Counted from the first letter of the stretch, positions 8,325 to 16,510 are shown. The stretch is 32,860 nt of DNA from Pseudomonas sp. (GCA_030656145.1 JAUSOF010000022.1:1-32860), one strand, 5' to 3'. Program-made: numbers and translations. The notes: generated from the sequence alone by a model not told the origin.

Positions 8325-8400
8325 CTATGACACGCACACCTTACCCGGGGCGGGAAGGCTGTACGTGTCATAGCCATGTCGACCCGCCCCTGTTAGGAAG
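8325..8400 (+). promoter_or_regulatory. Interleaved helices before the ribosome binding site (riboswitch expression platform, possible pseudoknot)
   Basis: CTATGACACG (8325-8334) pairs perfectly with CGTGTCATAG (8364-8373). GGGGCGGG (8347-8354), inside its loop, pairs perfectly with CCCGCCCC (8383-8390). The two helices are interleaved, so they form either an H-type pseudoknot or two competing folds. The second helix ends four bases before the AGGAAG ribosome binding site (8395-8400) of the GDT1-type gene, so translational control is likely. Confidence 0.6.
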
Positions 8401-8404
8401 CCTG

Positions 8405-8995
8405 ATGCTCGAATCCCTGCTAGTACCTACCCTGATCGTTGCCCTGGCCGAAATCGGCGACAAGACCCAACTGCTCGCCTTGCTGCTGGCCGCGCGCTTT
8501 CGCAAGCCCTGGCCGATCATCTGGGGCATCGTGATCGCCACCCTGGCCAACCACTTCCTGGCCGGCGCCGTCGGCAACTGGGCCGCCGGCCTGTTTTCCC
8601 CGGCGACCCTAAGCTGGACGCTCGCCGCCTCCTTTGTCGCAGTAGCGCTATGGACCCTGGTTCCCGACAAGCTGGATGACGATGAAAGTTCGAGCTTCAA
8701 ACGCTACGGCCCATTCCTGACCACCCTGATCGCCTTCTTCATCGCCGAGATGGGCGACAAGACCCAGGTTGCCACGGTCATGCTGGCCGCGCAGTACCCG
8801 CACTTCATCCTTGTGGTGATTGGCACCACCCTGGGCATGCTGGTTGCCAACGTACCCGTAGTACTACTCGGCAATTTTGCCGCCGATCGCCTGCCACTAA
8901 CCCTGATTCGCCGCCTGGCCGCTGCCGCCTTCCTCGCACTGGCAGCTTATGCCACCTACCAGGCCCTGCAGCTCGGCGGACACTTATGGTACTGA
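8405..8995 (+). CDS. GDT1/TMEM165 (UPF0016) family putative Mn2+ exporter
   Basis: This 196-residue membrane protein has the two hallmark repeats of the family, E-x-G-D-K-T: EIGDKT at 16-21 and EMGDKT at 115-120, each in a hydrophobic helix, joined by an acidic loop (DKLDDDESSS). Family members move Mn2+ or Ca2+ against H+; bacterial ones are manganese exporters. The start at 8405 was chosen because TTAGGAAG lies just upstream and the protein then begins at the first membrane helix; an in-frame upstream ATG at 8328 lies in the structured leader and has no binding site. The yybP-ykoY riboswitch in front supports a manganese role. Confidence 0.92.
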   Translation: MLESLLVPTLIVALAEIGDKTQLLALLLAARFRKPWPIIWGIVIATLANHFLAGAVGNWAAGLFSPATLSWTLAASFVAVALWTLVPDKLDDDESSSFKRYGPFLTTLIAFFIAEMGDKTQVATVMLAAQYPHFILVVIGTTLGMLVANVPVVLLGNFAADRLPLTLIRRLAAAAFLALAAYATYQALQLGGHLWY

Positions 8996-9053
8996 TTTGA
9001 CGCCGTTCTTCTGGCGCTTCAGCCGACTTTTTGGCTAACCTAGCGGCCGATTA

Positions 9054-9075
9054 GGTGCGCAGCCTCTTGCGCACC
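9054..9075 (+). promoter_or_regulatory. Hairpin in the GDT1-type/SnoaL-like intergenic region
   Basis: GGTGCGCA and TGCGCACC form a perfect 8-bp stem with a 6-base loop, 27 bases before the next ATG. No T-run follows, so it may be a leader hairpin, a weak attenuator or a processing site. Confidence 0.35.
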
Positions 9076-9101
9076 TTGCCCAACAAGTACTGGAGTGAAA
9101 C

Positions 9102-9545
9102 ATGTCAGTGGATGATCGAAAGAAGTTGGTCTGCCAGCATATCGACCTGTCGTGGAACAAAGGCTGCCTGGCCCTCGCCGAGCAGTTGCACAGCAAGGAT
9201 TTCCTCTACAAAAGCTCGTTTATCGGCCAGCACTTGGGCAGCGCCGCATTCTCCCAGCTCGTCCAGGAGATCCGCAGTGCGATGCCCGACTTGCAGGTAG
9301 TGGTCGAAGAGTGCATTGCCGAAGGCAATAAGGTGGTCACCTGGAGCACCCTGATCGGCACCATCGAGAAACCGGCCCTCGGCTACCCGCCGAGCGACAA
9401 GGTATTGAGCATCGCGGCGATGGCCTTCTGGACGCTGTCCCCGAGCAACTATATCGAGGAAATCTGCACCATGTTCGACATGGAAAGCTTCCGTGCCCAA
9501 CTGGGCCTGGACAGCCGCTCCTTCGCAGAAAAATCCCTACCGTGA
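9102..9545 (+). CDS. SnoaL-like (ester cyclase / NTF2 fold) protein
   Basis: The 147-residue protein has the features of the SnoaL-like polyketide cyclase/NTF2 superfamily: an N-terminal helix (HIDLSWNKGCLALAEQLHSKDFLY), then EIRSAMPDLQVVVEECIAEGNKVVTW, a common strand pattern in the ester cyclase group, and a C-terminal strand IEEICTMFDME. Such proteins bind small hydrophobic ligands, and many are not enzymes. GGAG lies 6 bases before the ATG. It follows the GDT1-type gene by 106 bases. No pathway partner is nearby, so no substrate is proposed. Confidence 0.75.
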   Translation: MSVDDRKKLVCQHIDLSWNKGCLALAEQLHSKDFLYKSSFIGQHLGSAAFSQLVQEIRSAMPDLQVVVEECIAEGNKVVTWSTLIGTIEKPALGYPPSDKVLSIAAMAFWTLSPSNYIEEICTMFDMESFRAQLGLDSRSFAEKSLP

Positions 9546-9603
9546 GGCATACCTGCAGGGATAGAGGCGCGCCCCTACTCCGGGCACGCCCCTGACGGCG
9601 CTG

Positions 9604-10422
9604 TTAGCGCCCCTTGGCCTGCTCATAGAGTGGCATGACTTTCGGGATAGCCGCTTGCAAGGCCGCGATGCGGTTGCTCGACGATGGGTGAGTACTCATG
9701 AACTCTGGCGGCGCACCGTTGCCGGCCTGGGCCATTTTCCGCCACAGGCTGACAGCCGCGTTCGGGTTGTAGCCACCGCGAGCCGCCAGTTCCAGCCCAA
9801 GCAGGTCAGCCTCGTTCTCGTTGCCACGGCTGTTAGGCAAGGTCAGGCTGTACTGCACCACGGTGTCGGCCATGGCCATACCCGTCTCACCGAGACCGAG
9901 TAGCGCACCGGCGCCCTGCTTGGCCAGCGACACACCATAGGCCTTGGACATGGCTTCGCGGCTGTGCTCGCGCAGCGCGTGAGCCATTTCATGACCCATG
10001 ATCGCGGCAATCTCATCGTCGCTCAGCTGCAATTTCTCGATCAGTCCACTGTAGAAGATGATCTTGCCGCCCGGCCCGCAACTGGCATTCAGTTCCGGAC
10101 TCTTGATCAGGTTGACCTCCCACTGCCACTGCGCGGCATCGGGGCGAAAAATCGGTGCCTGCTTGATCAGGCGACCGGCTATGACTTGCAGCCGCTTGGC
10201 ATTGGCACTGCTCTTGTCCAGCACCCCTTTGCTTGACGCCTCTTTCAGCGTCTGCTGATAGGACGCCGCGTACATCTGATTGATCTCCTGGGTCGAGAGC
10301 ATGCTGAACATGTATTGCTTGCGCTCCACACCCACCGCACCACCGCTGGTGGTGTTCACAGCTTGGCATCCTGCCAGCAGCAAGGCCGCGGCGAGCGCGG
10401 TAAAGGACAACATCTTGGTCAT
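9604..10422 (-). CDS. M48 family metallopeptidase, lipoprotein (LoiP/YcaL-like)
   Basis: The 272-residue protein begins with a lipoprotein signal ending in LLAGC (Cys19), so it should be lipid-anchored in the envelope. The zinc site is HEMAH (H144, E145, H148), with the third ligand probably E204 in NENEAD, the usual M48 arrangement. The closest E. coli relatives are LoiP and YcaL, periplasmic proteases involved in outer-membrane protein quality control. The start at 10422 is supported by GGAG about 8 bases upstream and by the signal peptide; longer readings have no binding site. Confidence 0.92.
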   Translation of the reverse strand: MTKMLSFTALAAALLLAGCQAVNTTSGGAVGVERKQYMFSMLSTQEINQMYAASYQQTLKEASSKGVLDKSSANAKRLQVIAGRLIKQAPIFRPDAAQWQWEVNLIKSPELNASCGPGGKIIFYSGLIEKLQLSDDEIAAIMGHEMAHALREHSREAMSKAYGVSLAKQGAGALLGLGETGMAMADTVVQYSLTLPNSRGNENEADLLGLELAARGGYNPNAAVSLWRKMAQAGNGAPPEFMSTHPSSSNRIAALQAAIPKVMPLYEQAKGR

Positions 10423-10504
10423 GCTGAGTCTCCATTCGAATAAGCACAATATGCTAGGCCCGCTACCGCGCGCGAGCAACCGACAATCAGTGCAGGAGAG
10501 GCCC

Positions 10505-10624
10505 ATGCAACATGTAAAAACTGGCATCTATACAGGGCACTGCTGTCAGGTTCATCTGGCGCGGATCAGCGCTATGGAGCGGGTCGAGCCAGTGCCACCG
10601 CAGCGATCACAACACGGCAACTGA
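10505..10624 (+). CDS. Possible small protein, 39 aa
   Basis: The reading frame MQHVKTGIYTGHCCQ... runs 39 residues to a TGA and has a good ribosome binding site (AGGAG, 6 bases before the ATG), better than many real genes here. It has a Cys-Cys pair and a PP motif near the end, vaguely like short zinc-ribbon proteins of Pseudomonas, but the second Cys pair is missing. It may be a real small gene, a decayed one, or chance. It is divergent from the M48 gene. Confidence 0.4.
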   Translation: MQHVKTGIYTGHCCQVHLARISAMERVEPVPPQRSQHGN

Positions 10625-10658
10625 ATGCTACGCCGCCAGATAAGACCATTACCCGGTG

Positions 10659-10687
10659 GTTTTAGTGCCCAAAAAACCCACTAAAAC
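10659..10687. promoter_or_regulatory. 9-bp dyad upstream of the chemoreceptor
   Basis: GTTTTAGTG and CACTAAAAC are perfect inverted repeats with an 11-base A/C-rich centre. An overlapping alternative pairs GGTTTT with AAAACC. It may be an operator for the chemoreceptor gene, or a terminator hairpin for the small gene just upstream. Confidence 0.45.
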
Positions 10688-10835
10688 GACCCTCGAATAC
10701 ATGTGAACGCCAAACTTTTGTGCGCCCAGACGCAACGCGGCATAGTAGGCAGCTGTATTTGCACCTGCCAGCTAAGGATTTACCTGGGCCCTGCCGATAG
10801 CCTGGCGAAGGCACTCATTGTTTGACGGAGCCACC

Positions 10836-12986
10836 ATGAAACTAAAGTCCATCCAGTTTTCCGTTGCGACCCTGGCAGGTGCGAGTGTGCTCGCGGTGGT
10901 CGTTGCCCTGGTGCTCTATACACTCTTCGCCAGCGGCAGAAGCCAGGCACTGGTGCAAGAGCGCACCCAAGTCCTGCTAGAGCGGGTAATCGAGCAACGC
11001 CTGTCGGCGCTTGCCCAGGCCCAGGTGCTGCAAATCCAGAGGGAACTGGAGGGCCCACTGCAGATCACCACTGACCTGGCCCGGGTCAATGCGCAACTCG
11101 GCCTGCTGGATGCGGATGGCAACCCGCAGCTCTCGAGCAGCCGTGAAGAGCTGTCCAACCTGGTCCGCGCGACTACCGAGCAAAACCCCAAACTGCTTGG
11201 CAGCTACATCGGCTGGGAACCTAACGCATTCGATGGCAACGACGATATCTATGCCGGACCGAAGGACAATGGCTATGACGGCAGCGGCCGTTTTCTGCCC
11301 TGGTGGTACCGCAACACTGACGGCAGCATAGCGGTCGACGCCATCGGCACCATGGAAAGCCAGACCCTGCTGCCCACTGGCGTGCGCGAAGGCGAATACT
11401 ACTTGTGCCCGAAAGAACGCAAGCGCCCCTGCGTGATCGACCCGGCCCCCTACGAGGTCGGCGGCGAGACGGTGATGCTGGCATCGTTCACCTCGCCAAT
11501 TTTGGTCGACGGCGAGTTTCGCGGCATCGCCGGGATTGACCTGTCGATGAATTTTATCCAGGAGCTATTGCTCAAGGCCGACCAGCAACTCTACGACGGC
11601 GCTGGCGAACTGGCCCTGATCGCCAGCAATGGCAGCCTGGTAGCCTCAACTCAACTGCCGGATAAACTCGGCAGCCCGGCCAGCGCACTGCTCGACGCCA
11701 ATGAATTGAACAACCTGCGAAACCTCCAGCCTGGGCAGATACAATACGATACCGACATCCAGGCCAACCCTGCCGACAGCCACATCGAGCTGTTCCTGAG
11801 TTTCAACATCGGCAACACCGACACCCGCTGGACATTCATGCTGGTGCTACCGCTGAACACAGTGATGGCCGAACTACAGACGCTGCAGAGCGACCTGGCC
11901 GCGCAACGCGAGGCCGATACTCTAGGCATGGGACTGGTCGGCTTGCTGGTTGCCGGCCTCGGCCTGCTGGTGGTGTGGTTCGTCGGCTTTGGCATCGCCC
12001 GCCCGCTAAAACAGATGGTAGCCATGCTCGACGACATCGCCCAGGGCGAAGGCGATCTGACTCGACGCCTGGCGACCGACCGGGCCGATGAGCTCGGCTC
12101 GATCGCCAAAGGCTTCAACACCTTCCTCGGCAAGCTGCAAGCAATGATCAGCCAGGTGGTGAGCTCGGTAGAGAAAGTCAGCGACTCCTCGGAGCACACT
12201 GCAGACATCGCTATCCGCACCAACCAGGGTGTGCAGAGACAACAGGCTGAAATAGAACAGGTGGCAACCGCTGTGCATCAGATGACCGCCACCGCTCAGG
12301 ACGTGGCACGCAATGCTACCCATGCAGCTGAGGCCGCCAGGCATGCCGACCAGGCAGCCAACCAAGGCAAGCAAATCGTCCAGCACAGCGCCGATTCGAT
12401 TACCGCACTGGCGAGCGAGATCAGCCGGGCAGTCACGGTGGTGCAATCGCTGGCCAAGGACAGCGAAAACATCAACGCGATCCTGGTGGCCATTCGCGGC
12501 ATCGCCGAACAAACCAACCTGCTCGCCCTGAATGCCGCCATCGAAGCGGCGCGCGCCGGCGAACAAGGCCGCGGCTTTGCCGTGGTAGCAGACGAAGTTC
12601 GCAATCTGGCGCAGAAAACCCAACAAGCCACTGAAGAAATCCAAAAGATGATTCAGCAGCTACAGGGTCGCACCAAGGAAGTGGTCATGGTCATGGAAGA
12701 CAGTCAGCAAAAAACCGATATCAGCGTGCAACAAGCCAGCGAGGCGGCCAAGGCTCTGGAAGCGATCACCCAGGCGGTAGCAGTGATCAACGACATGAAC
12801 ACGCAAATCGCCAGTGCCGCCGAAGAGCAGAGCGCGGTAGCCGAAGATATCAACCGCAATGTCACCAACATCGGTCAAGTCGCCAACGAAGTTGCCAGTG
12901 GAGCCGACGAAGCCAGCCAGGCCAGCGCCGAGCTGACCAAACTGGCCGAGCAACAGCGCCGGCTGATCAATCAGTTCAAGGTTTGA
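10836..12986 (+). CDS. Methyl-accepting chemotaxis protein with dCache sensor domain
   Basis: The 716-residue receptor has a first membrane helix (about 10-30), a large periplasmic sensor (about 35-355), a second helix (about 363-386), a HAMP domain (about 387-440) and a cytoplasmic signalling domain. The conserved tip [20 protein letters not shown] lies near 555-575. The sensor carries [15 protein letters not shown] and RFLPWWYRN, characteristic of double-Cache domains; I recall similar motifs in the polyamine-sensing TlpQ/McpU group, so an amine or amino-acid ligand is a guess. The start at 10836 has GGAG 5 bases upstream. No C-terminal CheR-binding pentapeptide is seen. Confidence 0.94.
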   Translation: MKLKSIQFSVATLAGASVLAVVVALVLYTLFASGRSQALVQERTQVLLERVIEQRLSALAQAQVLQIQRELEGPLQITTDLARVNAQLGLLDADGNPQLSSSREELSNLVRATTEQNPKLLGSYIGWEPNAFDGNDDIYAGPKDNGYDGSGRFLPWWYRNTDGSIAVDAIGTMESQTLLPTGVREGEYYLCPKERKRPCVIDPAPYEVGGETVMLASFTSPILVDGEFRGIAGIDLSMNFIQELLLKADQQLYDGAGELALIASNGSLVASTQLPDKLGSPASALLDANELNNLRNLQPGQIQYDTDIQANPADSHIELFLSFNIGNTDTRWTFMLVLPLNTVMAELQTLQSDLAAQREADTLGMGLVGLLVAGLGLLVVWFVGFGIARPLKQMVAMLDDIAQGEGDLTRRLATDRADELGSIAKGFNTFLGKLQAMISQVVSSVEKVSDSSEHTADIAIRTNQGVQRQQAEIEQVATAVHQMTATAQDVARNATHAAEAARHADQAANQGKQIVQHSADSITALASEISRAVTVVQSLAKDSENINAILVAIRGIAEQTNLLALNAAIEAARAGEQGRGFAVVADEVRNLAQKTQQATEEIQKMIQQLQGRTKEVVMVMEDSQQKTDISVQQASEAAKALEAITQAVAVINDMNTQIASAAEEQSAVAEDINRNVTNIGQVANEVASGADEASQASAELTKLAEQQRRLINQFKV

Positions 12987-13000
12987 TCATCACTGCCGCC

Positions 13001-13029
13001 GCCTGACGCCAGCTATCCCGGCGTCAGGC
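13001..13029. terminator. Hairpin between convergent chemoreceptor and SRAP genes
   Basis: GCCTGACGCC and GGCGTCAGGC form a perfect 10-bp stem with a 9-base loop. It overlaps the SRAP stop codon. There is no clear T-run, so it may be a weak or factor-assisted terminator. Confidence 0.5.
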
Positions 13030-13630
13030 ACTCTGGGGCATTCAGCTTGGGGTCATTGACCAGGTTGGCCAGAACCCGCTCACGCAACTGCGGCTGCGGC
13101 CTGGCCAACAGCGCGTTGAGTTCATCTTGCGGCGTGTCTGCCGCCAACCAAAGCGCCTGAGCAGCGGCATCAAGAATCAGTGGACGACGCTGATTGGCGG
13201 CGGCTTGAGTCACCACTGCCACACTGAGATAGACACAGCCCTCAACCGGATAGGCCTCCCACAGTGCAGCAAAGTATAGCGGGCTGTCTTCGCTGGTCAG
13301 CCAATAGGGGCGTTTGCGCGCCGCACCGCGCCATTCGTAAAAGCCATTGGCCGGCAACAACCCACGACGCAGACGAAAAGCGTCGCGGAACATCGGCTGC
13401 TCGACCAAGGTTTCTGCCCGCGCCTGGGCCGGGGTTTTCGACAGATCCTTCAGCCATGGCGGTGTCAGCCCCCAACGGGCGCGCACCAGCTGGCGCTCAC
13501 CCGCGACAGCACGCAGCAACAGAACCTGAGCACCGGGAGCTACATTCCACTGCGGCTGCTGATCCGCAGGGAAACCAGGCAAGGCCGCAAAAACAGGCGA
13601 CCAACGGAACAGGGCATAACGTCCACACAT
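13013..13630 (-). CDS. SRAP (YedK/HMCES) family protein with altered active site
   Basis: The 205-residue protein starts MCGRY, giving the catalytic Cys2 that family members use to crosslink to abasic sites in single-stranded DNA. The conserved blocks RWGLTPPW and ANGFYEW (Glu at 99) are present. Two usual active-site residues are not: the family Asn (N75 of E. coli YedK, in NARxET) is Gln69 (QARAET), and the family His in the HDRMP block is Asn146 (NQRRP). It may be a diverged paralogue with weakened stabilisation or release of the crosslink. It stands alone, convergent with the chemoreceptor gene. The start is fixed by the need for Cys2. Confidence 0.88.
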   Translation of the reverse strand: MCGRYALFRWSPVFAALPGFPADQQPQWNVAPGAQVLLLRAVAGERQLVRARWGLTPPWLKDLSKTPAQARAETLVEQPMFRDAFRLRRGLLPANGFYEWRGAARKRPYWLTSEDSPLYFAALWEAYPVEGCVYLSVAVVTQAAANQRRPLILDAAAQALWLAADTPQDELNALLARPQPQLRERVLANLVNDPKLNAPECLTPG

Positions 13631-13826
13631 GGGGGCAACTCAATAACAGATGAGCAGCGGGCCAGGCAGCCGACTGCAGGATGGGGCCAAGGCGACGACC
13701 AACAACCGGCGCGCCAAGAGTCTGAACGGGAATGGCACACTGCCACAAACTGTAAAAGCTCAACCCAATCAAACTGACTGGCGTTGCATATAGAAGCCAG
13801 CGCAGCACGATCGGGAAGGAAGCATG

Positions 13827-14087
13827 CTAGCAGAGCAGCACACCCTGGAAGTTCTCTGGCTCATCATTGGCCAGCGGTTGCGCGGCATTGTACGTGGCGA
13901 TCAACTGCTGTGCGCGCTCGGCCTGAACATCGTCGACCAACAGGCCGAGTAAACCGCAGGTCGGCAGCTCGCCGACCGCCCCGGTCAAATGCTGACCGGT
14001 CAGATGGGCACTGATCCCTTCGCTGGCCAGCATGCCCTGCAGCAATTCGCCCTCCAGCAAGTCCTGCGGCTCGTAGATGCGCTGCAT
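13827..14087 (-). CDS. DUF2007 family small protein
   Basis: The 86-residue protein begins [20 protein letters not shown] and continues with SEGISAHLTG and GLLGLLVDDVQAERAQQLI, the pattern of the DUF2007 (putative signal-transducing) fold, a ferredoxin-like domain that resembles PII/ACT shapes. No catalytic residues are known. Its start overlaps the stop of the upstream CPXCG gene by one base (TGATG), so the two are translationally coupled. Confidence 0.82.
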   Translation of the reverse strand: MQRIYEPQDLLEGELLQGMLASEGISAHLTGQHLTGAVGELPTCGLLGLLVDDVQAERAQQLIATYNAAQPLANDEPENFQGVLLC

Positions 14088-14269
14088 CAGTCGTTCTCTC
14101 CACGCACATAAAGCGTCCAGTCAGTGCCGTCGGTTTGCAAATCGAAGACAATGGGACGACAGCATACCTGGCAGTCCTCAATGTACTCTTGATCGCCGGC
14201 AGAGAGGTCGAGCAAGGCGTCGACCGACTCGCCACAGTACGGGCACTGATAAACCTGACTTTCCAGCAT
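14087..14269 (-). CDS. CPXCG motif cysteine-rich small protein
   Basis: The 60-residue protein starts [13 protein letters not shown] and has Cys at 9, 12, 33, 36 and 37, a probable zinc ribbon. The family is defined by this motif and has no established function; it may bind nucleic acid or protein. The start at 14269 was chosen because GGAG lies 6 bases upstream; a longer start at 14281 lacks a binding site. It is coupled to the DUF2007 gene and divergent from the acyltransferase gene. Confidence 0.85.
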   Translation of the reverse strand: MLESQVYQCPYCGESVDALLDLSAGDQEYIEDCQVCCRPIVFDLQTDGTDWTLYVRGEND

Positions 14270-14378
14270 CGCGGTCTCCATGTGACTTGTAGGTATAATG
14301 GCTGGTCTACCGCTGGCCCGCGTGCGGGACCACCCTCCTCAACATTCTGCTAACCACAGCTAACCACGACAAGAGAGC

Positions 14379-15545
14379 ATGATGGGCGAATTCGATGCCA
14401 TCCGACCTTACGCCGATTCCGAAGTCCCCACTGTTCTGACGCGCCTGCTGGCAGATGACGAGTTTCTTGGCATTCTCACCCAGTATCGCTTCCCACGCTT
14501 GGCCGGAGCGCTGGGCTGGCTGCTTAAACCACTTATAGCCTATCGACTGCGCCTTGAGTTCAGTCAGGTTGCCTCGGTGGCCGCACTGCAAGAAAAAGTC
14601 GAAGTGTATGTCGACCAAAGTATCGAGCGCGCCACCGATGGTGTGACCTATTCCGGCGTCGAGCAACTCAAGACCGGCAGCGCTTATCTGTTTCTAGCCA
14701 ACCACCGCGACATCGTCATGGACCCGGCCTTCGTCAATTACGCGGTGTACCACGCCGGTCTGCCGACTCCGCGCATTGCGATTGGCGACAACCTGCTGCA
14801 AAAGCCGTTCGTCAGCGACCTGATGCGCCTGAACAAAAGCTTTATCGTGCATCGTTCGCTCAGCGGCCGCCGAGAAAAACTCGCGGCCTATCAACTGCTT
14901 TCAGCCTACATCAATCACTCGATCCGCACCGACTGCGAGTCTATCTGGATCGCCCAGGCCGAAGGTCGCGCCAAGGATGGCAACGACCGCACCGACTCGG
15001 CAATCCTCAAGATGTTCCACATGAGCCGCAAGAGCGAACCCTTTGCCGAGGTCGTCGCGGCATTGAAGCTGACCCCGGTATCGATCAGCTATGAGTACGA
15101 TCCGTGCGACCAGGCCAAGGCTCGCGAGCTGTTTATCCGCGCCAGCACCGGCAGTTACAGCAAAGCACCGGGCGAAGACGACCAGAGCATCGCCCTCGGC
15201 ATTACCGGGTATAAAGGCCGCGTACATATTCACTTCAGCACGCCGGTGAGCCGCGGCCTGGAAGACAGCAAGCAGCTGGCAGCCGAAATGGACAGACAGA
15301 TCCTCAGCGGCTACCGGCTATTCCCGGTGCATTACCTGGCCTATGCCATGTGGAGCGCACGCGATCCAGCACTTGAGGTGCCCAGCGCAGCGCAGCTGTT
15401 TCCTGCCGAGGAACTGGCGCGCGCCGAAGCCGAGTGGAACACGCGCCTGGCCCGCTGCCCGGTCGAACAACAGCCCTACCTGGTGCTGCAATATGCCAAT
15501 CCGGTGCGCAACCAATACCGAGTGAAAGCCGGCTTAGCGCTGTAG
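14379..15545 (+). CDS. PlsC-like 1-acylglycerol-3-phosphate acyltransferase family protein
   Basis: The 388-residue protein has the blocks of glycerol-phosphate acyltransferases: block I as ANHRDIVMDPAF (His109, Asp115), a downstream block RLNKSFIVHRS, and block III as AQAEGRAKDG. The spacing in block I is H-X5-D rather than the usual H-X4-D. It is longer than PlsC (about 245 residues), with an N-terminal extension of about 90 residues and a C-terminal region. It should act at the inner membrane on phospholipid precursors or related lipids. Two adjacent ATGs (14379, 14382) are possible starts. A perfect TATAAT at 14294-14299 may be its -10, with no good -35. Confidence 0.82.
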   Translation: MMGEFDAIRPYADSEVPTVLTRLLADDEFLGILTQYRFPRLAGALGWLLKPLIAYRLRLEFSQVASVAALQEKVEVYVDQSIERATDGVTYSGVEQLKTGSAYLFLANHRDIVMDPAFVNYAVYHAGLPTPRIAIGDNLLQKPFVSDLMRLNKSFIVHRSLSGRREKLAAYQLLSAYINHSIRTDCESIWIAQAEGRAKDGNDRTDSAILKMFHMSRKSEPFAEVVAALKLTPVSISYEYDPCDQAKARELFIRASTGSYSKAPGEDDQSIALGITGYKGRVHIHFSTPVSRGLEDSKQLAAEMDRQILSGYRLFPVHYLAYAMWSARDPALEVPSAAQLFPAEELARAEAEWNTRLARCPVEQQPYLVLQYANPVRNQYRVKAGLAL

Positions 15546-15564
15546 GAATGCCAGACGCCGCAAC

Positions 15565-15594
15565 AAAAACGGCAGCCCATGGGCTGCCGTTTTT
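15565..15594. terminator. Bidirectional terminator, perfect 30-base palindrome
   Basis: AAAAACGGCAGCCC is followed at once by its reverse complement after AT, giving a strong stem with A- and T-runs at both ends. It lies between the acyltransferase gene and the convergent 95-residue gene. Confidence 0.9.
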
Positions 15595-15629
15595 GGTGCC
15601 TGAATCCATTATTACCGACGCGTGGCAAG

Positions 15630-15917
15630 TCAGAACTGGGTGCTACCCCAGGACAGCGAAAGCGACCCCGCCAGGCTGACAAAACCGAAACGATAGAAAA
15701 AACGGTTAAGTCGGTGAGTCGGGCCTTCAAACAAGTACACCTCCTCAGCCATATCCTTGGTATCGCCGCCCGCGATCACGCGCGTCACTGCACGCTGCTC
15801 ACGCACCCGGGTGGCCAAAAGCAACCAACTTCCGGCCAAGCCAAAGAACAGGGCAAGGGCATTCAACGACTGCGCGGGATGGGCAAGGAACACAGACCAG
15901 AGCGCCTGCAACGACAT
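15630..15917 (-). CDS. Small membrane protein of unknown function
   Basis: The 95-residue protein begins MSLQALWSVFLAHPAQSLNA and has a first hydrophobic segment (about 18-34, LALFFGLAGSWLLLA). An Arg-rich stretch follows, and a second weak hydrophobic region lies near the C-terminus (FVSLAGSLSLSW). The start at 15917 has GGAG 7 bases upstream; the upstream reading frame looks non-coding. I recognise no family. It stands alone. Confidence 0.68.
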   Translation of the reverse strand: MSLQALWSVFLAHPAQSLNALALFFGLAGSWLLLATRVREQRAVTRVIAGGDTKDMAEEVYLFEGPTHRLNRFFYRFGFVSLAGSLSLSWGSTQF

Positions 15918-16303
15918 CAGTAATCTCCACAGCAAAGCGGTGCACGGAGCACATCTGCGCACCACGAAAGAACAACTGCCGGTGTTATTGGACGCAGAGA
16001 AGCTGCTGCACTGATCGTTCGACAAAGGGAAAATCCGATTTTCCAGGGATAGGCGATGACCTTCCGCCCCAAGCACTTGCATCAGGCGCACTTCACACCG
16101 CCATGTCTCACCGGACGATCCAAAATACCGCGCGCAGTTTACTGGAGCGGGCTATTTAGAAGTTTCGTATCCGACGAACGAGGAGGCTATCCCGAAATCG
16201 TCTGAGGATCGTCACATTCCTGGCCTACGCTTTGAATTCAATTCAGCCACACTTTCGTCATCGCAGCACGACGGTGTATCCAACCTGCCCGCGGAGAAAT
16301 GCC
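15918..16303. other. 386-bp divergent intergenic region
   Basis: No gene is supported here. It must carry the promoters of the flanking 95- and 68-residue genes. The only clear structure is a 17-base perfect dyad, GGAAAAT-CCG-ATTTTCC, at 16028-16044. Confidence 0.55.
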
Positions 16304-16510
16304 ATGCTCACCCCACAACCGCTTGATCGAGATTACCTGATCGATTCGATCGACGAGGTAGAAGACGTCATCAATGAGCTGTCCTTCAACGTGCAGGATC
16401 ACCACTGGCTGGTCTATTGCAGTCTTGGCGGTCATGAACACTATGACCTGCCCGACGTCGATCAACACACCGGCTTCAGTCTGCCGGCGTTTTATTCCGA
16501 AGCGGCTTGA
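16304..16510 (+). CDS. Small acidic protein of unknown function, 68 aa
   Basis: The protein reads MLTPQPLDRDYLIDSIDEVE and continues to a Tyr/His/Asp-rich C-terminal half (YCSLGGHEHYDLPDVDQH). It is acidic and lacks signal or membrane segments. GGAG lies 7 bases before the ATG at 16304, and a strong terminator follows, so it looks like a real monocistronic gene. No family was recognised. Confidence 0.66.
   Translation: MLTPQPLDRDYLIDSIDEVEDVINELSFNVQDHHWLVYCSLGGHEHYDLPDVDQHTGFSLPAFYSEAA

Larger units (their letters stand above)
10423..10835. other. 413-bp divergent intergenic region between M48 protease and chemoreceptor
   Basis: This stretch must hold promoters for both flanking genes. It contains a possible 39-codon gene (10505-10624) and a perfect 9-bp dyad (10659-10687). 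Nothing else was recognised. Confidence 0.6.

Noticed and set aside
8328..8404. In-frame upstream ATG extending the GDT1-type protein
   Set aside because: No ribosome binding site, it lies in the structured riboswitch leader, and the extension is not membrane-like; 8405 has a good site.
9597..9611. GGCGC...GCGCC hairpin at the M48 stop codon
   Set aside because: Short stem with no T-run; not convincing as a terminator.
15918..16091. N-terminal extension of the 95-residue membrane protein
   Set aside because: The extra residues look non-coding and the internal ATG at 15917 has a clear GGAG site.
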